NCBI GenBank assembly: GCA_951812965.1 | Contig: OX638341.1 | Span: forward strand, 2,028,438-2,092,437 | Direction: 5' to 3' | DNA from: an uncultured Pseudohongiella sp. | Lineage (GTDB): Bacteria; Pseudomonadota; Gammaproteobacteria; Pseudomonadales; Pseudohongiellaceae | Length of the DNA stretch: 64,000 nt | Program-made: the position numbers and the translations under genes | In this document: positions 43,176-52,901 of the stretch, in pieces | Position numbering within the stretch: position 1 is the stretch's first letter | Layout of the letters: every line of letters begins with the position of its first letter | The notes under the pieces: model-generated | The model's input: only the letters and a program-made list of their open reading frames with translations | The model's database searches: none | Told to the model about the DNA's origin: nothing

Positions 43176-43930
43176 GCAACGGCCTGCTACAACTGCAACT
43201 GTGGCATTTGCGGATCGGGGATTTCTCCGATGCGGAATTGCGCCTCGGCTTGTCCTGGCTCAGCGGGGAGGAACTCGATTACTTTCGCAATTGCGCCTCG
43301 CGGACGCGCAAGCGGCAGTTCGCCCTGGGCCGGCTGTTGCTGCGCGCGGCGCTTTCCCACCTCGACGCCGAACGCGCGCCCGGTCAATGGCGCATCGTCG
43401 AAGGACCTCATGGCAGGCCGGAACTGGCCTCCGGCGAGCCGTTCATCGGCTTCAACCTGGCGCATTCAGGCGACCGCATCGCGCTTGTCACCGGACCGCT
43501 GCAAAGGCTTGGCATCGATCTTGAGTATGGATTGAAGCGACGCAAGGTCGAGCGGCTCGCCCGGCGCTGGTTCAACGCGCCCGAACTGACGGAAATGATG
43601 CAGCTTGCGCCCGAGGCGCGTCAGCAGTGGTTCTATCGGCTCTGGACCATGAAGGAGGCCTGGAGCAAGGCGCTCGGCGAACCGCTCGCGCCCTCATTGC
43701 GGCGCGTGACGGTCACGGGAGCCGAGGACGGCGAATGCAGCGTAACCGTAACCGGCGGCGAAGCGGATAGATGGCAGTTTTTCCGGATTCAGGCGGCTCC
43801 CGGATTTCACTGCGCCCTGGCTTGTCAAAGCGAAGCGGAGATCAGACTGACATCGCGCCGCATGTCCGGCCTGGCCCGATTCGAATCTACCAAAAGTCAA
43901 ATTCTCGAGCGGGCGGAAAGCACTTCCTGA
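43172..43930 (+). CDS. 4'-phosphopantetheinyl transferase, Sfp type
   Basis: A 252-residue enzyme that moves phosphopantetheine from CoA to carrier proteins. The magnesium and CoA motifs are clear: RKRQFALGRLLLR, FNLAHSGDRIAL, GIDLEYG at 114-120 and WTMKEAWSKALG at 158-169. The size is that of Sfp-type enzymes acting on polyketide, nonribosomal peptide or fatty acid carriers. No such synthase is in the window. The ATG at 43172 overlaps the oxyR stop (ATGA); an earlier in-frame start at 43136 is less likely. Coupling to oxyR is unexplained. Confidence 0.92.
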   Translation: MSNGLLQLQLWHLRIGDFSDAELRLGLSWLSGEELDYFRNCASRTRKRQFALGRLLLRAALSHLDAERAPGQWRIVEGPHGRPELASGEPFIGFNLAHSGDRIALVTGPLQRLGIDLEYGLKRRKVERLARRWFNAPELTEMMQLAPEARQQWFYRLWTMKEAWSKALGEPLAPSLRRVTVTGAEDGECSVTVTGGEADRWQFFRIQAAPGFHCALACQSEAEIRLTSRRMSGLARFESTKSQILERAESTS

Positions 43931-43964
43931 AGGAGCCGGTTGCGAAGCGGTTTCATTGAAGCAA

Positions 43965-44735
43965 TCAGCACTCGCCGATTTCGGCGAGCGACTCCAATAC
44001 GCGTTCATGCAAAAACTCGTCCCAGACGTTGCGGTTGGGTGTCTCGCGCGCGGCCCGCAACAATTGTAACGCGCGGTCTCCGTAACGCCGTTCGCTCAGC
44101 AACAGCAGCGAATATCCGGTTTCCAGTTGCACGACCTTGAGTTCCGATCCGTATTCAAGCGCGAGGTCGATATGTTCCAGAGCCCTTGCGCTGGATGCGC
44201 GGAACAGCAGGCGCGCGACAATCCCGGCCTTGTCGAGCGCTTCCGCGTGCCAGACCGCGATGCCGAGATGCGCCAAGGCAGAGTCCGGGTCGAGTTCCAC
44301 CGCGGTCTCCACCGCGTCGCGCACACGCGTCACGTAGCGATTGCCGAGTACTTCCAGAACACCGACCACCTGGGCGTAGCGGCCCATGGCGTGGGCAAGT
44401 TGCAGGTGCGCCTGTACGTTTTGTGGATCGAGTCTGACCGATTCCATTCCATAGTCGGTCGCGGCACCGAAAATCTCTTCCTGTTCCTCACCCGCGGCGG
44501 CGATGTGATAGCCATATACCGACAGCGACTCCGCCGCCAGGGCATATCCATCGGAAGTATTCAACTCCGCGGCAATTTCCGCGGCAGTGAGAAAATCACC
44601 ATTGTCCCTGGCCATCCGTGCCGCTTCCAGCGATTGGGCATGGAAAGCGCCTCCGGCGAAGCAAGCGACCGTGACACATGCCAGGCGCACAACGCGGAGA
44701 ATCGCAGATGTTCTTTTTGTTTTAGCTGAGCACAT
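43965..44735 (-). CDS. exported TPR-like repeat protein
   Basis: A 256-residue protein with a signal peptide (about 1-34) and helical repeats resembling TPR units: NVQAHLQLAHAMGRYAQVVG, DSALAHLGIAVWHAEALDKA and SARALEHIDLALEYGSELKV. It has no enzymatic motif. It overlaps the CcsA-like gene by 14 nt and follows it, so the two are probably cotranscribed. The likely role is a periplasmic protein-binding scaffold; nothing more can be said. Confidence 0.75.
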   Translation of the reverse strand: MCSAKTKRTSAILRVVRLACVTVACFAGGAFHAQSLEAARMARDNGDFLTAAEIAAELNTSDGYALAAESLSVYGYHIAAAGEEQEEIFGAATDYGMESVRLDPQNVQAHLQLAHAMGRYAQVVGVLEVLGNRYVTRVRDAVETAVELDPDSALAHLGIAVWHAEALDKAGIVARLLFRASSARALEHIDLALEYGSELKVVQLETGYSLLLLSERRYGDRALQLLRAARETPNRNVWDEFLHERVLESLAEIGEC

Positions 44736-45537
44736 ACTCGATTACGAATTTTGAACCGTAGAATCCAACAACGAGTAATACGAACCCGGTCAGTGTACCG
44801 CGAATCATGGTGGTTCCGCGCCATCCCAGTCGATGATGTCCCCAAAGCAGGACGGCGAACAAAAGCCAGGCGAGCGCGGTGAAGAAGCTCTTGTGGATGA
44901 TGCCTTCCATGTTCCAGACATCTTCAATGAAAAAGACGCCGGCCACGATCGCCAGGCTGAGCAGTACTTCGCCGGCCCAGAGCAGTTCGAGCAGGAAGGC
45001 TTCCATGTCCTGTAGCGGCGGCAGCCTGGTGAGCAGGCCGCCTGCATGGCCGTGCTTGAGCTGATAGTTCTGGTAAGAAAGGAAGATCGCCTGCAACGCG
45101 GCAATGGAAATGAAGCCATAGGCGAGCACCGACAACAGAACATGGCTGCCGGAGCCAGGGCCGAGGCTGGTGGTCGGAAAACTGCTGCCGATCGTCAGCG
45201 ACAGCAGGATGGCCACGATTGCCAGCGGAAAAAGCCCGAGGAACAGATTGTCGAGCGGTTTGCGCAAGCTCGAGCCGAGCACGAGCATGGAAATCGCCAT
45301 GGCGATCAGCGTGCTGATCTGGGTAATGCCGAAATGATAGCCGTTTGGCTCGCGAACGATTTCCCAGGCGCTGACGGCATGGGCGAGTACGGCAACCAGG
45401 CCGCAAGACAGGACCAGCGAGCGGGAAATCCTGTCGCTGCGCAGCCGCCGCCATTGCAGCGCACAGGTCAGGCCGTAAAATACGACAGCGATCAGTCCGG
45501 CTATTACGCTCGGTTCCGGCATTTTCCCAGGCGCCAT
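44722..45537 (-). CDS. CcsA/YpjD-like inner membrane protein
   Basis: A 271-residue protein with about eight membrane helices. The motif set HVLLSVLAYGFISIAALQAIFL, GVFFIEDVWNMEGIIHKSFFT and LLWGHHRLGWRG matches the cytochrome c assembly (CcsA/CcmC-like) family, in particular the YpjD group placed next to ffh in gammaproteobacteria. The conserved His residues suggest haem handling. It is divergent from ffh with 120 nt between them. The start at 45537 could also be the ATG at 45522, which has a better ribosome binding site. Confidence 0.88.
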   Translation of the reverse strand: MAPGKMPEPSVIAGLIAVVFYGLTCALQWRRLRSDRISRSLVLSCGLVAVLAHAVSAWEIVREPNGYHFGITQISTLIAMAISMLVLGSSLRKPLDNLFLGLFPLAIVAILLSLTIGSSFPTTSLGPGSGSHVLLSVLAYGFISIAALQAIFLSYQNYQLKHGHAGGLLTRLPPLQDMEAFLLELLWAGEVLLSLAIVAGVFFIEDVWNMEGIIHKSFFTALAWLLFAVLLWGHHRLGWRGTTMIRGTLTGFVLLVVGFYGSKFVIEYVLS

Positions 45538-45657
45538 TCAGCAAAAAGGAGCGGAAAAGTGTCGCATATGTCCCAGCGCGGTTGAAGCGATTTTTACAGC
45601 GCTGTTGCCGGTCAGGCCGGTTCGCTATACTGGCGCCTTTTTCGCCGGAACCTCACA

Positions 45658-47025
45658 GTGTTCGAAAATCTCACCAGGCGTCTTTCCGCCACTTTCCGCA
45701 ATCTGGGCGGCAAGACCGCGCTGAACGAAAGCCAGATTCAGGCGGCCTTGCGCGATGTGCGCAGGGCGCTGATCGAAGCCGATGTGGCGCTGCCGGTCGT
45801 GATGGAGTTCATCGACCGGGTTCGTGTTCGGGCGAAGGGCCGGGAAATCGCGGGCAGCCTTACTCCGGCGCAGACCCTCATCAAGGTCGTGCAGGCCGAA
45901 CTCGAAGCGGTTATGGGTCCGGCGAGCGCGGAACTCGAACTGCGCGCCGTTCCGCCCGCGGTCATTCTGATGGCCGGCCTGCAGGGCTCGGGCAAAACCA
46001 CCACGGTGGCGAAACTGGCGTCCTGGCTCAAGCGCGAACAGAAAAAGAGGGTCATGGTCGCTAGTGCCGACGTGTATCGCCCTGCCGCCATCGGTCAACT
46101 GGAAACGCTGGCGGCCCAGGTCGAAGTCGAGTTCTTTGCCGGCGACAGCAGCCGGGGCGCGCTTGCCATCGCCGGCGCGGCGCTGAAGGAAGCGAAGAAA
46201 CAGTTCGTTGACGTACTTATTGTCGACACAGCGGGCCGGCTGGCCATCGACGACGAAATGATGCTGGAGATTCGCAACCTGCACGAGTCTCTCAAGCCGG
46301 TGGAATCCCTGTTCGTGGTCGACGCCATGACCGGTCAGGACGCCGCCAGTACCGCCCGCGTCTTCGGCGAAGCGCTGCCGCTCACGGGCGTGGTGCTGAC
46401 CAAGGCGGACGGCGACGCCCGGGGCGGGGCGGCGCTTTCGGTGCGCCACGTCACCGGCAAGCCGATCAAGTTCATCGGCACGGGCGAAAAACCCGACGCC
46501 TTCGAGCCGTTCCATCCCCAGCGCATTGCGTCCCGCATTCTCGGCATGGGCGACATGATGTCGCTGATCGAGGAGGCCGAACGCAAGGTCGACAAGAAGA
46601 AAGCCGCCCGCATGGCGCAAAAAGTCAGAAAGGGCAAGGGCTTTGATCTCGATGACATGCGCGAGCAACTGCGCCAGATGCGCAGCATGGGCGGTGTGGC
46701 AGGAATCATGGACAAACTGCCCGGAATGGGCGCCCTGCCGCCGGGCGCGGCAGGCATGATGGACGAACGTCACCTGGTCCGCATGGAGGCGGTGATCAAT
46801 TCCATGACGCCGCGCGAACGCAGCAACCCGGCCATCCTCAACGGCTCGCGCAAGCGCCGCATTCTGCAAGGCGCCGGCGCACAGATCCAGGACCTCAACC
46901 GTCTCCTCAAGCAGCACAAGACGATGCAGAAGGCCGCCCGCAGGATGAAAGGCGGCAACCTGGAGAAAATGATGAATCGCCTACCCGGCGCCCCCGGCGC
47001 CGGCCACTTCCCGCCGCGGCTTTAA
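45658..47025 (+). CDS. ffh: signal recognition particle protein Ffh
   Basis: A 455-residue SRP54 GTPase that targets membrane proteins to SecYEG. It starts at GTG with MFENLTRRLSATFRNLGGK (N domain). The G domain shows GLQGSGKTT, DVYRPAA, DTAGR, TKADGDARGG and GTGEK. The M domain from about 300 is methionine-rich (MREQLRQMRSMGGVAGIMDKLPGM) with the SRNGSRKRR-like RNA-binding region ending NGSRKRRI. A weak TATACT -10 lies at 45626-45631. The rpsP operon follows after 247 nt. Confidence 0.97.
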   Translation: MFENLTRRLSATFRNLGGKTALNESQIQAALRDVRRALIEADVALPVVMEFIDRVRVRAKGREIAGSLTPAQTLIKVVQAELEAVMGPASAELELRAVPPAVILMAGLQGSGKTTTVAKLASWLKREQKKRVMVASADVYRPAAIGQLETLAAQVEVEFFAGDSSRGALAIAGAALKEAKKQFVDVLIVDTAGRLAIDDEMMLEIRNLHESLKPVESLFVVDAMTGQDAASTARVFGEALPLTGVVLTKADGDARGGAALSVRHVTGKPIKFIGTGEKPDAFEPFHPQRIASRILGMGDMMSLIEEAERKVDKKKAARMAQKVRKGKGFDLDDMREQLRQMRSMGGVAGIMDKLPGMGALPPGAAGMMDERHLVRMEAVINSMTPRERSNPAILNGSRKRRILQGAGAQIQDLNRLLKQHKTMQKAARRMKGGNLEKMMNRLPGAPGAGHFPPRL

Positions 47026-47059
47026 TCCCTTCTGTGCAGGTTCAAATACATGTGAGACC

Positions 47060-47103
47060 GTAGGGGCGAGGCATGCCTCGCCCGCGAACGGCCCCGAAAC
47101 CGT
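47060..47103 (+). repeat. 44-bp dispersed repeat, copy 2, with adjacent half-palindrome
   Basis: Two mismatches to the copy at 39912-39955. The perfect palindrome GGGCGAGGCATGCCTCGCCC lies within it, and a related GGGCGAGGCATGCCTCCCCC lies 50 nt on (47115-47134), giving a paired arrangement between ffh and rpsP. Confidence 0.75.
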
Positions 47104-47188
47104 ACAACCCCCGTGGGCGAGGCATGCCTCCCCCCTACCTGCTGAAGGCGGACGCGCACACCATCTTTCATTGCCTGTCGAATTGCCT

Positions 47189-47194
47189 TAGAAT
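47189..47194 (+). promoter_or_regulatory. likely -10 box of the rpsP operon
   Basis: TAGAAT about 80 nt upstream of rpsP is the best -10 match in the gap; a CTTTCA hexamer 18 nt upstream would be a poor -35. A GC-rich hairpin follows in the leader. Confidence 0.35.
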
Positions 47195-47272
47195 ACCCGG
47201 CCTTTTAACCGGGCCGGCGCGATCCACCAGAGAGCGGCGTGTCCGGCAAATTGACTTCGACAGGAACTGATT

Positions 47273-47548
47273 ATGGTAACGATTCGTCTGGCGCGTGGCG
47301 GGGCGAAGAAGAAGCCGTTCTACCACATTACCGTCGCCGACGTGCGGTCGCCGCGCGATGGCCGGTTCATAGAACGCATCGGATTCTTCAATCCCGTGGC
47401 CCGTGGCCGGGAAGAGCGCCTGCGGCTGGACCTTGCACGCATGGCGTACTGGCAGTCCCAGGGTGCGCAGGTTACGCCCAGGGTTGCTACCCTGGTACGG
47501 GATGCTGAAGCGCAGGACACGCAAGCGGCAGCTACTTCCGAAGGCTGA
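47273..47548 (+). CDS. rpsP: 30S ribosomal protein S16
   Basis: A 91-residue ribosomal protein starting [20 protein letters not shown], followed by [19 protein letters not shown], the hallmark of S16. The length is normal, with a slightly longer C-terminal tail. AGGAAC precedes the ATG. It leads the conserved rpsP-rimM-trmD-rplS operon. Confidence 0.98.
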   Translation: MVTIRLARGGAKKKPFYHITVADVRSPRDGRFIERIGFFNPVARGREERLRLDLARMAYWQSQGAQVTPRVATLVRDAEAQDTQAAATSEG

Positions 47549-47559
47549 GTCGCTGCGCC

Positions 47560-48111
47560 ATGGCGCGGGACATCGACTCCAGCCGTTCCCGCATCGTAAT
47601 GGGAAGGATTGGCCGTACGCATGGCGTAAAGGGCTGGTTGAAATTGCAATCCTGGACCAGCCCCGCGGAAAACATTCTCGAATTCGCCCACTTGCAGGTT
47701 GAAACGGCTATCGGGCTCGAGAGCTTGCACATCGATCACAGCCGCTGGCAGGGCAGCAACCTGCTGGTGCATTTCGAGGGATATGACGAACCGGAACTTG
47801 CACGGCGGCTTACCGGATGTGACGTCGCGGTTGACGCTTCCGAGTTGGCTGAACTGGAAGCGGGAGAGTATTACTGGCATCAGTTGCAGGGATTGCAGGT
47901 GGTCAACACGGCGGGCGAGAACTTCGGCCGCGTCGGACATCTGCTCGAGACCGGCGCGAACGACGTGCTCGTGGTCGAGCCCGAAGCCGGCAGCATTGAC
48001 GATCGCAGGCGCCTGATTCCCATGGTATGGGACCAGGTGGTGCATCGAGTGGATTTGGAAGCCGGCACGATCGAAGTCGATTGGGGCGCGGATTTCCTCG
48101 TGGAAACGTGA
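47560..48111 (+). CDS. rimM: 16S rRNA processing protein RimM
   Basis: A 183-residue maturation factor that binds S19 in the 30S head. The N-terminal beta barrel shows [19 protein letters not shown], and the PRC barrel holds [12 protein letters not shown] and [17 protein letters not shown]. It lies 11 nt after rpsP and 1 nt before trmD. An internal ATG at 47599 is also near the conserved start. Confidence 0.96.
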   Translation: MARDIDSSRSRIVMGRIGRTHGVKGWLKLQSWTSPAENILEFAHLQVETAIGLESLHIDHSRWQGSNLLVHFEGYDEPELARRLTGCDVAVDASELAELEAGEYYWHQLQGLQVVNTAGENFGRVGHLLETGANDVLVVEPEAGSIDDRRRLIPMVWDQVVHRVDLEAGTIEVDWGADFLVET

Positions 48112-48112
48112 C

Positions 48113-48850
48113 ATGCGGGTCGATATAGTCACGCTGTTCCCCGAAATGTTCACCGCGCTGAGCGAATACGGAGTGACCGGCCGGGCGATCCGGCAGGGCT
48201 TGATCGAACTGGCTTTCCGGAATCCACGGGATTACGCCGGAGACCGGCATCGGACCGTGGACGACCGGCCGTTCGGCGGCGGGCCGGGGATGCTGATGAA
48301 AACAGCGCCGCTGCTCGACAGTCTGGCGGCGGCGCAACAGGACGGCAGGGGCAGGGTGGTTTACCTGTCGCCACAGGGCCGGCGACTCGACCACGAAACG
48401 GTAGTCCGTCTAGGGGCAACGCCGAAACTGGTGCTGCTTTGCGGCCGTTACCAGGGCGTCGACCAGCGCGTGATCGACAGCGCGGTCGATGAGGAACTGT
48501 CGCTGGGAGACTTCGTCGTCAGCGGCGGCGAATTGGCGGCGATGGCCTTGATCGACGCGATGATCCGCCTGTTGCCGGGCGCGCTTGGCGACGAAGATAG
48601 CGCCGGGGACGACAGTTTCGCCGACGGCCTGTTGCTGGGTCCGGAATATACCCGGCCCAGGGAAATCGCCGGAACGGCAGTGCCGGAAGTGTTGCTGAGC
48701 GGCGATCACGAGGCGATCAGGCGCTGGCGTCTGATGCAGAAACTCGGTACGACCTGGCGCAAGCGGCCGGACTTGCTGGCCGGCCGGGAGTTGACCGGAG
48801 AGGAACAGCGATTGCTGGACGAGTACCGCTCCGGCATGAAGGAAAACTGA
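48113..48850 (+). CDS. trmD: tRNA (guanine37-N1)-methyltransferase
   Basis: A 245-residue SPOUT-fold enzyme that methylates G37 with S-adenosylmethionine to prevent frameshifting. [13 protein letters not shown] at the start, [32 protein letters not shown] and [16 protein letters not shown] form the trefoil-knot SAM site. It starts 1 nt after rimM. Confidence 0.98.
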   Translation: MRVDIVTLFPEMFTALSEYGVTGRAIRQGLIELAFRNPRDYAGDRHRTVDDRPFGGGPGMLMKTAPLLDSLAAAQQDGRGRVVYLSPQGRRLDHETVVRLGATPKLVLLCGRYQGVDQRVIDSAVDEELSLGDFVVSGGELAAMALIDAMIRLLPGALGDEDSAGDDSFADGLLLGPEYTRPREIAGTAVPEVLLSGDHEAIRRWRLMQKLGTTWRKRPDLLAGRELTGEEQRLLDEYRSGMKEN

Positions 48851-48894
48851 ATTATTGCGGGCCATGCGGCCGCACCGCCCGAGGAGCGAAGACG

Positions 48895-49269
48895 ATGAGC
48901 AAGAACAAGATCATCCAGCAGATCGAACAGGAGCAGATGAACAAGCAACTGCCCGAATTCGGTCCGGGCGACACCGTCGTGGTGCAGGTTCGCATCAGGG
49001 AAGGCGAACGCGAGCGTATCCAGGCTTTCGAAGGCGTCGTAATCGGCGTGCGCAACCGGGGCCTGAATTCAGCGTTCACCGTGCGCAAGATTTCCCATGG
49101 CGTGGGCGTGGAGCGCACTTTCCAGACTTACAGCCCCCTGGTCGCCGGCGTCAAGATCAAGCGCCGCGGCGATGTGCGCCAGGCCAAGTTGTACTATCTG
49201 CGCAATTTGAGCGGCCGCGCCGCGCGCATAACCGAAAAACTCGGCAAGAAACAGCAAGACGCATCCTGA
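48895..49269 (+). CDS. rplS: 50S ribosomal protein L19
   Basis: A 124-residue ribosomal protein at the 30S-50S interface. [29 protein letters not shown] and [21 protein letters not shown] are the family signature. GGAGCGAAG precedes the ATG. It closes the rpsP operon. Confidence 0.98.
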   Translation: MSKNKIIQQIEQEQMNKQLPEFGPGDTVVVQVRIREGERERIQAFEGVVIGVRNRGLNSAFTVRKISHGVGVERTFQTYSPLVAGVKIKRRGDVRQAKLYYLRNLSGRAARITEKLGKKQQDAS

Positions 49270-49304
49270 AACCCGGATTTTCGGTATATTATTGACGTTT
49301 GCGC

Positions 49305-49346
49305 CACCGGTCTCATAACACCGGTCTCATAACACCGGTCTCATAA
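49305..49346 (+). repeat. three perfect tandem 14-bp repeats upstream of dsbC
   Basis: CACCGGTCTCATAA occurs three times head to tail at 49305, 49319 and 49333, ending 15 nt before the dsbC ATG. The sequence ahead has TTGACG (about 49292) and the repeats each contain CATAA, so copy number could alter the promoter or leader spacing. Confidence 0.9.
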
Positions 49347-49361
49347 AGAGGTCCCTTGAAC

Positions 49362-50114
49362 ATGAAACCTTTCGGCAAGACCGTGATCGTCTCCGGCTGC
49401 GCGGCGTTACTGTTCGCCGTACTGGTCCAGCCCGCCGCCGGCCAGGACGAAGCCCTGCGCGAACGGCTGCACGAATCCATCGTTGCCGCCTCGGGCGGCC
49501 AGTTGGAAATCGTCAACATCAAGCCCACGCCGCTCGACCGGATATTTGAAGTGGAGCTGAACACCGGGGAATTGCTGTACGTAGACGCCTCGGGAGAATA
49601 CCTGTTTGCCGGTGACCTGTATCAGACCACGCCGGACGGACTGCTCAATCTGACCTCCGCCACCCGGCAGGAAGCCATCTTGCGCAAGGTGGCCGCCGTA
49701 CCCGACGAAGAAGCCATCATCTTCGAACCCGAAGGCGAGGTGAAAGCGACGTTGACGATTTTCACCGATGTCGATTGCACTTATTGCCGTCAGTTGCATG
49801 GCGAACGCGAGCAGTTGCACGGTTTCGGCATCCGCATCCGCTATCTCGCTTATCCGCGCGGCGGCGAAAACGCGACGTCCTTCGACAAGATGATCTCGGT
49901 GTGGTGTTCGGAAGACCGCCATCGTTCGCTGACCCAGGCCAAGAACGGCCAGAATTTACCCATCAGGGATTGTGAAACCCCGGTACTGGCGCATTACGAT
50001 CTGGGCAATCAACTCGGTATCCAGGGTACCCCGGCCCTGGTGTTTCCGGACGGACGCCTGATCCCGGGTTACGTGGAAGCGCAACGCCTGGCGGCGATGC
50101 TCGGAATCGAATAA
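49362..50114 (+). CDS. dsbC: periplasmic disulphide isomerase DsbC
   Basis: A 250-residue protein with a signal peptide (to about 27, ending AAG), an N-terminal dimerisation domain and a thioredoxin domain with the active site CTYC at 139-142 after TLTIFTDVDC. The GTPALVFPDGRLIPGY loop holds the cis-proline. A second Cys pair (VWCSEDR...RDCETP) matches the structural disulphide of DsbC. A TTG 6 nt upstream is an alternative start, but the AGAGG site suits the ATG. DsbC reshuffles wrong disulphides and is kept reduced by DsbD; a DsbD-type reductase lies at 54726. Confidence 0.95.
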   Translation: MKPFGKTVIVSGCAALLFAVLVQPAAGQDEALRERLHESIVAASGGQLEIVNIKPTPLDRIFEVELNTGELLYVDASGEYLFAGDLYQTTPDGLLNLTSATRQEAILRKVAAVPDEEAIIFEPEGEVKATLTIFTDVDCTYCRQLHGEREQLHGFGIRIRYLAYPRGGENATSFDKMISVWCSEDRHRSLTQAKNGQNLPIRDCETPVLAHYDLGNQLGIQGTPALVFPDGRLIPGYVEAQRLAAMLGIE

Positions 50115-50135
50115 GGAGCCGGCCGCCGCTTCCAG

Positions 50136-50141
50136 TATAAT
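50136..50141 (+). promoter_or_regulatory. candidate -10 box of hom
   Basis: A consensus TATAAT lies 41 nt upstream of the hom ATG. No good -35 is visible 16-18 nt before it. Confidence 0.4.
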
Positions 50142-50176
50142 CCGCGCTTCGTTACTCGGCGCGGAAGCCAATCTCT

Positions 50177-51499
50177 ATGCAATCACCCGTCAAGGTAGGA
50201 ATTTGCGGACTGGGCACAGTCGGCGGCGGCAGTTTACGCCTGCTGTTGGAAAATGCCGATGAGATTGCGCGCCGCGCCGGCGCTTCGATTCAGGTCGTGC
50301 GCGTGGCGACGCGGCGGCCTCGGGAGGCGAAAGAGGCTGTAAGTCCCGATTCCGGGATTGCCCTCGGCAACGACCCCTTCGCGGTCGTTAAGGACGCCGA
50401 AATTCAGGTCGTCGTGGAAACCATGGGCGGATTCGATCCCGCCTTCGACGTGGTAAGGCAGGCGCTGGCAAACGGCAAGCACGTCGTCACCGCGAATAAG
50501 GCCCTGATTGCCGAGCGCGGCAACGAGCTGTTCGAAGTCGCCGAAGCGCATGGAACCACGCTGGCCTATGAAAGCAGCGTCGCCGGCGGCATCCCGATCA
50601 TCAAGACCCTGCGCGAGGGGCTGGCCGCTAACCGCATCGAATGGCTGGCCGGGATTATCAACGGCACCGGCAATTTCATCCTGACCGAAATGTCCGCCGG
50701 CGGACGCACTTTCGAAGATGTGCTGGCGCAGGCCCAGGAACTCGGTTATGCCGAAGCCGATCCGGGTTTCGACGTGGAAGGCACGGACGCCGCTCACAAG
50801 CTGACGATCATGGCTTCCATCGCTTTCGGCATTCCCCTGCAATTCTCCGCTACCTGGACCGAGGGAATCGGTACGCTGGAGCCCGAAGATCTGGCTTATG
50901 CCGAAGAACTGGGATATCGCATCAAGCATCTCGGCATCGCCCGGCGCACGGAACGGGGAGTCGAGTTGCGCGTACATCCCACCCTGATCAGCAAGCGCTG
51001 GCTGTTGTCCGAAGTGGCTGGCGTCGACAACGCCATCGTCGTCAAGGGCCATGCCGTCGGCACGACCCTGTATCAGGGTCCGGGCGCCGGCGCCGACGCG
51101 ACCGCATCCGCGGTGGTCGCGGACATCATCGACATAGCCCGCCGGCTTCGCGCGGGCGCCGCGCGGCCGCTCGCGCCTTCCCTGCATTATCACGGCGAGG
51201 CCCGGGACCTTCCCATGGTGTCCATGGACGATATCGAGTCCGAATGTTATCTGCGCATCCCGGTGCTCGACCGCATGGGCGTGATGGCCAGGATCACACG
51301 GGTGCTCGAACAGCATGCCATTAGTATAGAGGCGGTAATTCAGAAAGAAGTGCATGGCGGCAGCGTGCCCATCGTTCTGCTGACCCATGCGGCGCCGGAA
51401 AGCAGCATGAACGCCGCCATCGCCGAACTCGGTTCGGTGCCGGACGTGGTCGGCCCGATCAGCCGGGTCCGGGTAGCGCCCTTTCCCGCCGGGGAATGA
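50177..51499 (+). CDS. hom: homoserine dehydrogenase
   Basis: A 440-residue monofunctional enzyme that reduces aspartate semialdehyde to homoserine in threonine, methionine and isoleucine synthesis. VKVGICGLGTVGGG is the NAD(P)-binding loop, VVTANKALIAERG and ESSVAGGIPIIKTLREGL form the active site, and DVEGTDAAHKL the substrate loop. The C-terminal ACT domain (LRIPVLDRMGVMARITRVLEQHAISIEAVIQ) allows threonine feedback. thrC follows 2 nt later. Confidence 0.97.
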   Translation: MQSPVKVGICGLGTVGGGSLRLLLENADEIARRAGASIQVVRVATRRPREAKEAVSPDSGIALGNDPFAVVKDAEIQVVVETMGGFDPAFDVVRQALANGKHVVTANKALIAERGNELFEVAEAHGTTLAYESSVAGGIPIIKTLREGLAANRIEWLAGIINGTGNFILTEMSAGGRTFEDVLAQAQELGYAEADPGFDVEGTDAAHKLTIMASIAFGIPLQFSATWTEGIGTLEPEDLAYAEELGYRIKHLGIARRTERGVELRVHPTLISKRWLLSEVAGVDNAIVVKGHAVGTTLYQGPGAGADATASAVVADIIDIARRLRAGAARPLAPSLHYHGEARDLPMVSMDDIESECYLRIPVLDRMGVMARITRVLEQHAISIEAVIQKEVHGGSVPIVLLTHAAPESSMNAAIAELGSVPDVVGPISRVRVAPFPAGE

Positions 51500-51501
51500 G
51501 T

Positions 51502-52893
51502 ATGAAGTATCTCAGCACCCGCGGCGGCTGTTCCGGGCAAGGATTCGAAGAGGTGCTGCTGACCGGGCTCGCTCCGGACGGCGGCCTGTTCGTCCCGGAG
51601 GAATTGCCCCGGCTCAGTACCGCTGATCTCAGGGAAATGCGTGATCTGCCCTATGCCGAACTCGCCTGGCGGATTACATCCCTGTTCGCTTCCGGCGCTT
51701 TCCCGGAAGACGAACTGCGCCGGATGATCGAGTCGAGTTACGCCGGTTTCGCTCACCCGGAAATCGCGCCGCTGACGGCGCTGGACGATGGCGAACATGT
51801 GCTCGAGTTGTTTCACGGACCGACTCTGGCCTTCAAGGACTTCGCCTTGCAGGTACTGGGCCGGATGCTCGATCACGTGCTGCGGCAAAAAGGCAAGCGT
51901 GCGCTCATTCTCGGAGCGACTTCGGGCGATACCGGCTCGGCTGCGCTGGAAGGCTGCCGCCATTCCTCACAGGTCGATATCTGCATTCTGCACCCGCAGG
52001 GGAAAGTATCCGAGGTGCAACGCAAGCAAATGACCACGGTGGCTGGCGAGAATATTTTCAATCTGGCGGTCGAAGGCAATTTCGACGACTGTCAGCGCCT
52101 GGTGAAGGCCGCTTTCGCCGACCAGTCTTTTCTCCCCGCGGGCCGGCAACTCGTGGCGGTAAATTCGATCAACTGGGCGCGCATCGTCATGCAGATCGTC
52201 TATTACGTCCATGCGGGCCTGCGGCTCGGCGCTCCGGAGAACCCGGTTTCTTTCTCGGTGCCGACTGGAAACTTCGGCGACGTATACGCCGGTTACCTGG
52301 CCCGGGAAATGGGCCTGCCGATCGAGCGCCTGATTGTCGCCACCAACGAAAACGACATCCTCCATCGTTTCATCGGCGGCAACGACTATTCGATCTCGGC
52401 CCTGCGTCATACCTTCTCGCCGAGCATGGATATCCTCGTTTCCAGCAATTTCGAACGTTACCTGTTCGATCTGTTCGGCCGCGACAGCGAGGCGCTCGCG
52501 CAATTCATGGCCGCGGGCGCCGCCGGCGGGGCGAAGCTGTCCGATTCGCGCTGGCGAGACATGCGTGAAGTTTTCGACAGCGCGAGCGCGGACGACGCGA
52601 CAACCTGCGCCACCATTGCCGAGGTGTGGCGCGATCATGGCGTCTTGCTGGACCCGCATACCGCGGTCGGCGTGCGCGCCGCGCGCGATTGCGGCCGTGA
52701 CCTGCAAGTACCCATGATCTGCCTGGCAACCGCGCATCCGGCCAAGTTCAGCGAGGCGGTCGCCGCCGCCGGACTGCAGGCGCCGGAATTACCCGGGCGT
52801 CTGCAACGCCAGTTTCAGAGGCCGGAACGCTATCGCGTGGTCGAAAACGACCTGGCCGCGCTCACCGCGATTCTCGGCGGTCTCGCGGTTTGA
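51502..52893 (+). CDS. thrC: threonine synthase
   Basis: A 463-residue PLP enzyme that converts phosphohomoserine to threonine. MKYLSTRGG is the typical start, LFHGPTLAFKDFALQ contains the PLP lysine, and ATSGDTGSAALEG is the phosphate-binding stretch. An ATG 6 nt earlier overlaps the hom stop, but the one used matches the family start and the GGGGA spacing. hom-thrC is the usual threonine pair. Confidence 0.96.
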   Translation: MKYLSTRGGCSGQGFEEVLLTGLAPDGGLFVPEELPRLSTADLREMRDLPYAELAWRITSLFASGAFPEDELRRMIESSYAGFAHPEIAPLTALDDGEHVLELFHGPTLAFKDFALQVLGRMLDHVLRQKGKRALILGATSGDTGSAALEGCRHSSQVDICILHPQGKVSEVQRKQMTTVAGENIFNLAVEGNFDDCQRLVKAAFADQSFLPAGRQLVAVNSINWARIVMQIVYYVHAGLRLGAPENPVSFSVPTGNFGDVYAGYLAREMGLPIERLIVATNENDILHRFIGGNDYSISALRHTFSPSMDILVSSNFERYLFDLFGRDSEALAQFMAAGAAGGAKLSDSRWRDMREVFDSASADDATTCATIAEVWRDHGVLLDPHTAVGVRAARDCGRDLQVPMICLATAHPAKFSEAVAAAGLQAPELPGRLQRQFQRPERYRVVENDLAALTAILGGLAV

Positions 52894-52901
52894 ACCGGGC
52901 G

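Noticed and set aside
49305-49346. CRISPR-like repeat
   Set aside because: The units are contiguous 14-bp tandems without spacers, and no cas gene is in the window.
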